Shown piece by piece: positions 37,349-41,221 of a DNA stretch of 41,221 nt. Positions within the stretch are counted from its first letter, which is position 1. The number at the start of each line of letters is the position of its first letter. The stretch comes from an uncultured Faecalicoccus sp. GTDB lineage: Bacteria > Bacillota_I > Bacilli_A > Erysipelotrichales > Erysipelotrichaceae. The notes below the pieces were generated by a model, which did no database searches, had not been told where the DNA came from, and saw only the letters and a list, made by a program, of their open reading frames with translations. The stretch lies in contig NZ_CALVBG010000004.1 in assembly GCF_944325745.1 (NCBI RefSeq), positions 1 through 41,221 of the forward strand, read 5' to 3'. Made by a program: the position numbers and the translations under genes.

Positions 37349-38278
37349 TTATTGTGATGAGATCACTAGATCCGGCGGTTCGCCAGGCAAGGTCACAGGA
37401 GACAAAGCTTGATGGGCCAAGAGGTTCGCAAAAGTATGATCCAATTCTCTTTGGTGATCGATACGATAGGCAGTATCGTTCTGATCTTGGGTCCACCATA
37501 AGATGACGGGCTGTTTCTGAATTAAAAATCCGAGAAGGATCGAATAGACTTTTTGATAAAAACGAGCATCTTCCAGTTCATCTTGCGGCGTAAAACAAGC
37601 TTGGATCAAAGGTGTCTTGGCTTGTTCTTTTTCATAGTCCTTGACCCATATCGTGTCGGTTCGGGAACTCAGTTTCCAGTGAATATGATGAAGTGGATCT
37701 TGTTCCTGATATTCACGAATATTTCGAATTTCAAAAGAAGGTTCGCCCACTTGGCCGATCCGCGTTTCGATCTTAAGATCTTGTGATCCTTGTGAGGCTT
37801 GTTTCATTTCTAAAAAGATTGGAACCGGATCTGGAAGGATCACAATCGGGATCGTCGTGTTTTCCTTCGTACTTTTGCGATGAAATAAGCCTAACCAGTC
37901 ATAGATCCAGATCTTATGAAGACTCAGTTCAAAGAAGCCGCAGTCTTTTGCGGTAAAAAGCAGAGGATCTTGTAGATTCAATCGTAAAGATGTTGAACTG
38001 TACGGATTTTTCAGTGTACAGAACAAACGAATCTTTCCTGGCTGCAGGGGCTCTTTTTTAACATAAAAAGGATTAGAAACGCATTCATTTTTATGGACAA
38101 CGATCATCGGCTCTTTTATGGAAAGATGGATTTGTTTTCGGAAAACCCAAGTCAAAAGCCATAAGAAGAGAGCGATGATCAATTCGGCACAAAAAAACCA
38201 CAGGCCCCAAAGACTTTGAAAGAGGGCACAGATATAGAAAAATAGGATATGGATCACAAGCAGGAGTAGTTTAATCAT
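37349..38278 (-). CDS. DUF58 domain protein
   Basis: A 309-aa protein with two N-terminal hydrophobic segments (about 3-22 and 27-46) and a cytoplasmic or membrane-proximal domain carrying the DUF58 signature: IREYQEQDPLHHIHWKLSSR, then TIWVKDYE. The family has a von Willebrand A-like fold and nearly always follows a MoxR ATPase. Its start overlaps the end of the MoxR gene by 8 bp, and the transglutaminase gene follows 30 bp downstream. The MoxR partner probably loads metal or remodels it; this is known from related MoxR-VWA pairs, not from this sequence. Confidence 0.92.
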   Translation of the reverse strand: MIKLLLLVIHILFFYICALFQSLWGLWFFCAELIIALFLWLLTWVFRKQIHLSIKEPMIVVHKNECVSNPFYVKKEPLQPGKIRLFCTLKNPYSSTSLRLNLQDPLLFTAKDCGFFELSLHKIWIYDWLGLFHRKSTKENTTIPIVILPDPVPIFLEMKQASQGSQDLKIETRIGQVGEPSFEIRNIREYQEQDPLHHIHWKLSSRTDTIWVKDYEKEQAKTPLIQACFTPQDELEDARFYQKVYSILLGFLIQKQPVILWWTQDQNDTAYRIDHQRELDHTFANLLAHQALSPVTLPGEPPDLVISSQ

Positions 38279-39209
38279 GATCTTTAACCTTGATTGTTTC
38301 TAAAAGTTCTTGAATGATATTTTCTTTGGTACGTTTCTGAGTATATGCTTTAGCGCCGAGAACAAGCCGGTGAGAGAGAATATAAGGGACTTGTTCTTGG
38401 ACATCTTGAGGAATCACATAGTCGCGGCCCTGGATCCAGGCAGAGGCTTTTGAACACTTGACTAGAGCCATGGTAGCACGAGGGCTGGCACCCATTTGAA
38501 GGGTCTCCATTCTTCTGGTCTCGCGGACCAAACGCACGATATATTCATAGATGGCCGGATCCATATAAATGGATTGGATCTCTTCCTGAGCTGCTTCGAT
38601 CATCCACGGTTCTATAGAAACCGGCATTTTGTCGATTTTAGGTTTCGAGTCTAACTCATGAGCGAGCTTCAATTCATCTTGATAAGATGGATAGCCTAAA
38701 GAACATTCCACTAAAAAACGGTCCAGCTGTGCTTCGGGTAATGCTTGCGTGCCGATGGCCTGATCCGGGTTTTGGGTCGCGATAACAAAGAAAGGATGCG
38801 GTACATTGCGCGTGATCCCATCGACAGTCACTTTGCCTTCTTCCATGACTTCTAACAGAGCCGATTGTGTTTTAGGAGAAGTTCGATTGATTTCATCAAC
38901 GAGGAGAACATTACAAAAGACAACACCGGGATGATATAAAAATTTCTTGGATTCGCGATTTAAAACAGAGAATCCGGTCAGATCGGTAGGCATGACATCC
39001 GGGGTAAATTGAATTCTCTTGAAATCTAAGCCCAGTCCTTTGGCAAAAGCCAAAGATAATGTGGTTTTACCAACACCAGGAAAATCTTTGAGAAGTACGT
39101 GACCCTGACATAAAAAAGCCAGCAAGATCTCGCGGATCACTTCGTTTTTACCAAAGATGATCTTTTGCAGGTTTGATAAAAAGGGCGAGAAATGATTTCG
39201 TGTGTTCAT
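38271..39209 (-). CDS. MoxR-family AAA+ ATPase
   Basis: A 312-aa AAA+ chaperone-like ATPase. Visible are Walker A in DFPGVGKTTLSLAFA (about 42-56), the MoxR-specific QFTPDVMPTDLTGF, Walker B VLLVDEINRTSPKTQSALLE, sensor 1 in FVIATQNPD, the arginine in PEAQLDRFL and sensor 2 in GASPRATMALVK. It is the first gene of the operon with DUF58 and transglutaminase genes and presumably activates the DUF58 protein. GGAGAAAC precedes the ATG at 39209. A TGA-TAAAAT extended -10 appears upstream on the minus strand near 39235-39243. Confidence 0.95.
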   Translation of the reverse strand: MNTRNHFSPFLSNLQKIIFGKNEVIREILLAFLCQGHVLLKDFPGVGKTTLSLAFAKGLGLDFKRIQFTPDVMPTDLTGFSVLNRESKKFLYHPGVVFCNVLLVDEINRTSPKTQSALLEVMEEGKVTVDGITRNVPHPFFVIATQNPDQAIGTQALPEAQLDRFLVECSLGYPSYQDELKLAHELDSKPKIDKMPVSIEPWMIEAAQEEIQSIYMDPAIYEYIVRLVRETRRMETLQMGASPRATMALVKCSKASAWIQGRDYVIPQDVQEQVPYILSHRLVLGAKAYTQKRTKENIIQELLETIKVKDHD

Positions 39210-39328
39210 AAGGGTTTCTCCATTCTATTATCATTTTATCATGGATTTGTTGATTATTATTCCCAAACCGAGTCTTTAGCATTTTTTACAAGAATTCGAT
39301 ATTTCGTTAAGGCAATCGTGAGGGGATG

Positions 39329-39337
39329 TGATAGAAT
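39329..39337 (+). promoter_or_regulatory. Extended -10 of the deacetylase gene, placed for a leaderless transcript
   Basis: TGA-TAGAAT (39329-39337) ends 6 nt before the ATG at 39344. The intervening TCAATT has no ribosome-binding site. Confidence 0.55.
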
Positions 39338-39343
39338 TCAATT

Positions 39344-40456
39344 ATGGCAAGAATCAATCGAAAAAAACAAAGACGAAATTTAATGATCTTAGGAATCGGT
39401 TTCCTAGTTTTTTTAGGGACTTGTATAGGGATTGTTTCTGGGGTCAAAAGCTTATTTCGAGAGCCGGAAAAAGAACCGGAAAAAGTTCAAGAAGAACCGA
39501 AGATCACAAAGGCTGATTATCAAAAGTACGCTGTCGATGAATCGGGAAATATTCCGGTCATGATGTACCATGGGATCCATGATCTAAAAAACAGTGAAAC
39601 GGAGTATACGGGAGGCAATGTGGATGCGGATGGTTATCAGCGAACAGCCGAAGCATTTCGAGAGGATTTGGATTTCTACTATGAAAATGGATATCGAATG
39701 ATCCGCCTGGAAGATTACATTCATGGACAGATCGATGTAGAGCTCGGGAAAACGCCTATTGTTTTGACTTTTGATGACGGCTTGGAAAACAACATCCGCG
39801 TCTTAGGAAAGGATAAAAAAGGAAATCTAAAGATCGATCCCAATAGTGCGGTCGGAATCTTGGAAGAATATAAGGAGAAGTATCCGGATTTTAACGTGAC
39901 GGCAACCTTCTTTGTGAACGGCGGCCTTTTTAACCAGCCGGAATACAATGAGGATATTTTAAAATGGCTGGTCAAACATGGATATGATGTAGGAAACCAT
40001 ACGTACTCTCACGTTGATTTTACAACCACAGATGGTGTGACGGCCCAATCGGAAGTGGGCAGTGTCTATGCGATGTTAGAAGAGATCATTCCGGATCAAT
40101 ATGTTCATATCGTAGCCTTGCCTTTTGGTTCTCCGTATACTTTTGATCATCCTATGATCCCTTATATCCAGGAAGGGACTTATGAGGATGGCTCATACAA
40201 GACGGAAGCCATGCTGCAGGTGGCATGGGAAGCCGATTATTCACCTTACAATAATCAGTTTAATCCAGCTTTTATCAAGCGAATCCGGGCTTACGACAAC
40301 AATGGAGAAAATTTTGATATTCAGATGAACTTTGATGCTTTGGAAACAAACCGATACAGATCCGACGGAGATCCGGATACGATCGTGATTCCGGAAGAAA
40401 AAGAAGAAGTTTTGGGAAATACGTACGAAAAGAAAGTGATCACATATTCGGTCTAA
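39344..40456 (+). CDS. Polysaccharide deacetylase (NodB domain), membrane-anchored
   Basis: A 370-aa protein with a basic N-terminus, one membrane helix (about 13-33), a charged linker and an extracytoplasmic NodB domain. Motifs are IPVMMYHGIHD, VLTFDDGLENN (catalytic and metal-binding Asp pair), ATFFVNGGL, VGNHTYSHVDF (two metal-binding His) and VALPFGSPYTFD. Such enzymes deacetylate peptidoglycan GlcNAc/MurNAc or surface polysaccharides and can confer lysozyme resistance; the exact substrate is not shown. The start lacks a Shine-Dalgarno sequence. The AIM24-family gene follows. Confidence 0.93.
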   Translation: MARINRKKQRRNLMILGIGFLVFLGTCIGIVSGVKSLFREPEKEPEKVQEEPKITKADYQKYAVDESGNIPVMMYHGIHDLKNSETEYTGGNVDADGYQRTAEAFREDLDFYYENGYRMIRLEDYIHGQIDVELGKTPIVLTFDDGLENNIRVLGKDKKGNLKIDPNSAVGILEEYKEKYPDFNVTATFFVNGGLFNQPEYNEDILKWLVKHGYDVGNHTYSHVDFTTTDGVTAQSEVGSVYAMLEEIIPDQYVHIVALPFGSPYTFDHPMIPYIQEGTYEDGSYKTEAMLQVAWEADYSPYNNQFNPAFIKRIRAYDNNGENFDIQMNFDALETNRYRSDGDPDTIVIPEEKEEVLGNTYEKKVITYSV

Positions 40457-40464
40457 GGCTTCTA

Positions 40465-40473
40465 TGGTAAAAT
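40465..40473 (+). promoter_or_regulatory. Extended -10 promoter of the AIM24-family gene
   Basis: TGG-TAAAAT, predicted start near 40480, immediately followed by AGGAGG (40480-40485) before the ATG at 40495; the leader is unusually short. Confidence 0.5.
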
Positions 40474-40494
40474 GAGACCAGGAGGATACGGAGT

Positions 40495-41196
40495 ATGAAA
40501 TATCAAGTGATTGGCGACAGCGATTGTCCTATTGTTCAAATTGCTTTGGAAAACCAGGAGAGAGTCAAGGTGGAAAGAGGATCTATGGTCTATATTTCCA
40601 ATGTCAGTTTGGAAGGGAAGATGAACAGTTCTAAAAAAGGACTTGGAGGTGTTCTGGGTGCGATCGGACGCAGTATGACCAGTGGAGAAAGTATGTTTAT
40701 CACGATGGCCACAGGAACTTCTGATCAAGGTGTGATTGGGATCGCTCCACCGATTCCGGGCAAGATCCACGCACTGAAAGTCGGAGGTTCTACGCAATAT
40801 CGTTTGAATACCGGTGCTTTTTTGGCTTGTGATCAGAATGTGGAATATTTGATGAAAAAACAAGATCTGGGCAAGGCGATATTTGCCGGGACCGGAGGAC
40901 TCTTTGTGATGGAAACACAGGGAGAAGGAGATATTCTAGTTTCTGCCTTTGGTGATCTTCTAGCTTTGGAAGTCCATGAGGGCCAGCCGCTGACAATCGA
41001 TAATGAACATGTCGTGGCATGGGATGCCTCTTTACAATATGATATTCGTGTCGCATCAGGAACATTTGGCTTTACGACCGGAGAAGGGCTTGTGAATGAA
41101 TTTCATGGCCATGGCACAGTCTTGATCCAAACGCGTAATGTCCATAATTTTGCGGATGCGATTCGTCCATTCTTACCTACATCTTCAAGCAACTAA
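40495..41196 (+). CDS. AIM24-family protein (TIGR00266 type)
   Basis: A 233-aa protein matching the AIM24/TIGR00266 family: VERGSMVYISNVSLEGKM near the start, a Gly-rich stretch (KKGLGGVLGAIGRSMTSGES), IAPPIPGKIHALKV, GAFLACDQNVEY, FAGTGGLFVMETQGEGDILVSAFG, and DNEHVVAWDASLQYDIR near the end. The family folds as a beta-sandwich and its function in bacteria is unknown; the yeast member supports mitochondrial membrane organisation. AGGAGG lies 9 nt before the ATG. The remaining 25 bases of the window show nothing. Confidence 0.92.
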   Translation: MKYQVIGDSDCPIVQIALENQERVKVERGSMVYISNVSLEGKMNSSKKGLGGVLGAIGRSMTSGESMFITMATGTSDQGVIGIAPPIPGKIHALKVGGSTQYRLNTGAFLACDQNVEYLMKKQDLGKAIFAGTGGLFVMETQGEGDILVSAFGDLLALEVHEGQPLTIDNEHVVAWDASLQYDIRVASGTFGFTTGEGLVNEFHGHGTVLIQTRNVHNFADAIRPFLPTSSSN

Positions 41197-41221
41197 ATGA
41201 AAACTGAACCTCAAAATTCTG

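Noticed and set aside
38271-39209. Asp in place of Gly before the MoxR P-loop (DFPGVGKT) as a defect
   Set aside because: MoxR proteins often carry acidic residues at that position; the GVGKT core is intact.

Overview
This window looks like chromosomal DNA from a low-GC Gram-positive bacterium (Bacillota). I infer a host-associated, fermentative member near the Erysipelotrichia. The signs are AGGAGG-type ribosome-binding sites, the order murG-murB-divIB, the asp23-fakA pair, a class B sortase, HrcA-type CIRCE operators, CcpA-type cre boxes, L-lactate dehydrogenase, and amino-sugar catabolism. No sporulation gene is visible. The taxonomic placement is inference.

Layout. 1-2,802: the tail of a truncated membrane protein (possibly a PTS EIID), an unknown 192-aa protein, an orphan HNH nuclease, and a three-gene operon of two paralogous small membrane proteins plus an XRE regulator behind a promoter with two phased operators. 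2,803-5,105: divergent kbaZ-like gene and nagB with a cre-like box between them. 5,107-11,027: class B sortase, murG-murB-divIB, asp23-fakA. 11,052-15,747: metallophosphoesterase, ldh, htrA, a histone-H1-tailed protein of unknown function and a small acidic protein. 15,751-20,068: citZ-icd facing acn, forming an oxidative half TCA branch to 2-oxoglutarate, with five 10-bp-phased hexamers between them. 20,107-23,052: nagA (cre over its promoter), an FSA/TalC-type transaldolase and a DMT permease. 23,061-31,402: clpB under two CIRCE elements, a lipoprotein, a sirtuin, a MATE pump, an HTH regulator, a HAD phosphatase, purA and a BlaI-like repressor.

31,420-34,330 is accessory DNA beginning at tRNA-Trp. 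It is visibly more AT-rich and holds a short remnant that reads like an integrase C-terminus pointing at the tRNA, a strong promoter-terminator unit with no convincing ORF (candidate small RNA of about 66 nt), a decayed tRNA-Gln(CUG)-like sequence, an orphan minimal nucleotidyltransferase, a HigBA-type toxin-antitoxin pair with a perfect palindromic operator, and a broken CPBP-protease gene. 34,369-41,196 holds two unknown proteins, a MoxR-DUF58-transglutaminase operon, a polysaccharide deacetylase and an AIM24-family protein.

How the genes work together. NagA, NagB and probably KbaZ feed amino sugars into glycolysis; LDH regenerates NAD+. CitZ, Acn and Icd would make 2-oxoglutarate for glutamate. 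MurG, MurB, DivIB, sortase, the deacetylase and HtrA serve the envelope. ClpB and HtrA handle protein damage.

The most unusual items are: homopolymeric G/C tracts inside two promoter spacers (phase-variation architecture), several genes whose -10 box sits only 6-9 nt before the start codon (leaderless candidates), the phased citrate-branch operator, the H1-tailed protein, and the candidate small RNA in the tRNA-Trp island.
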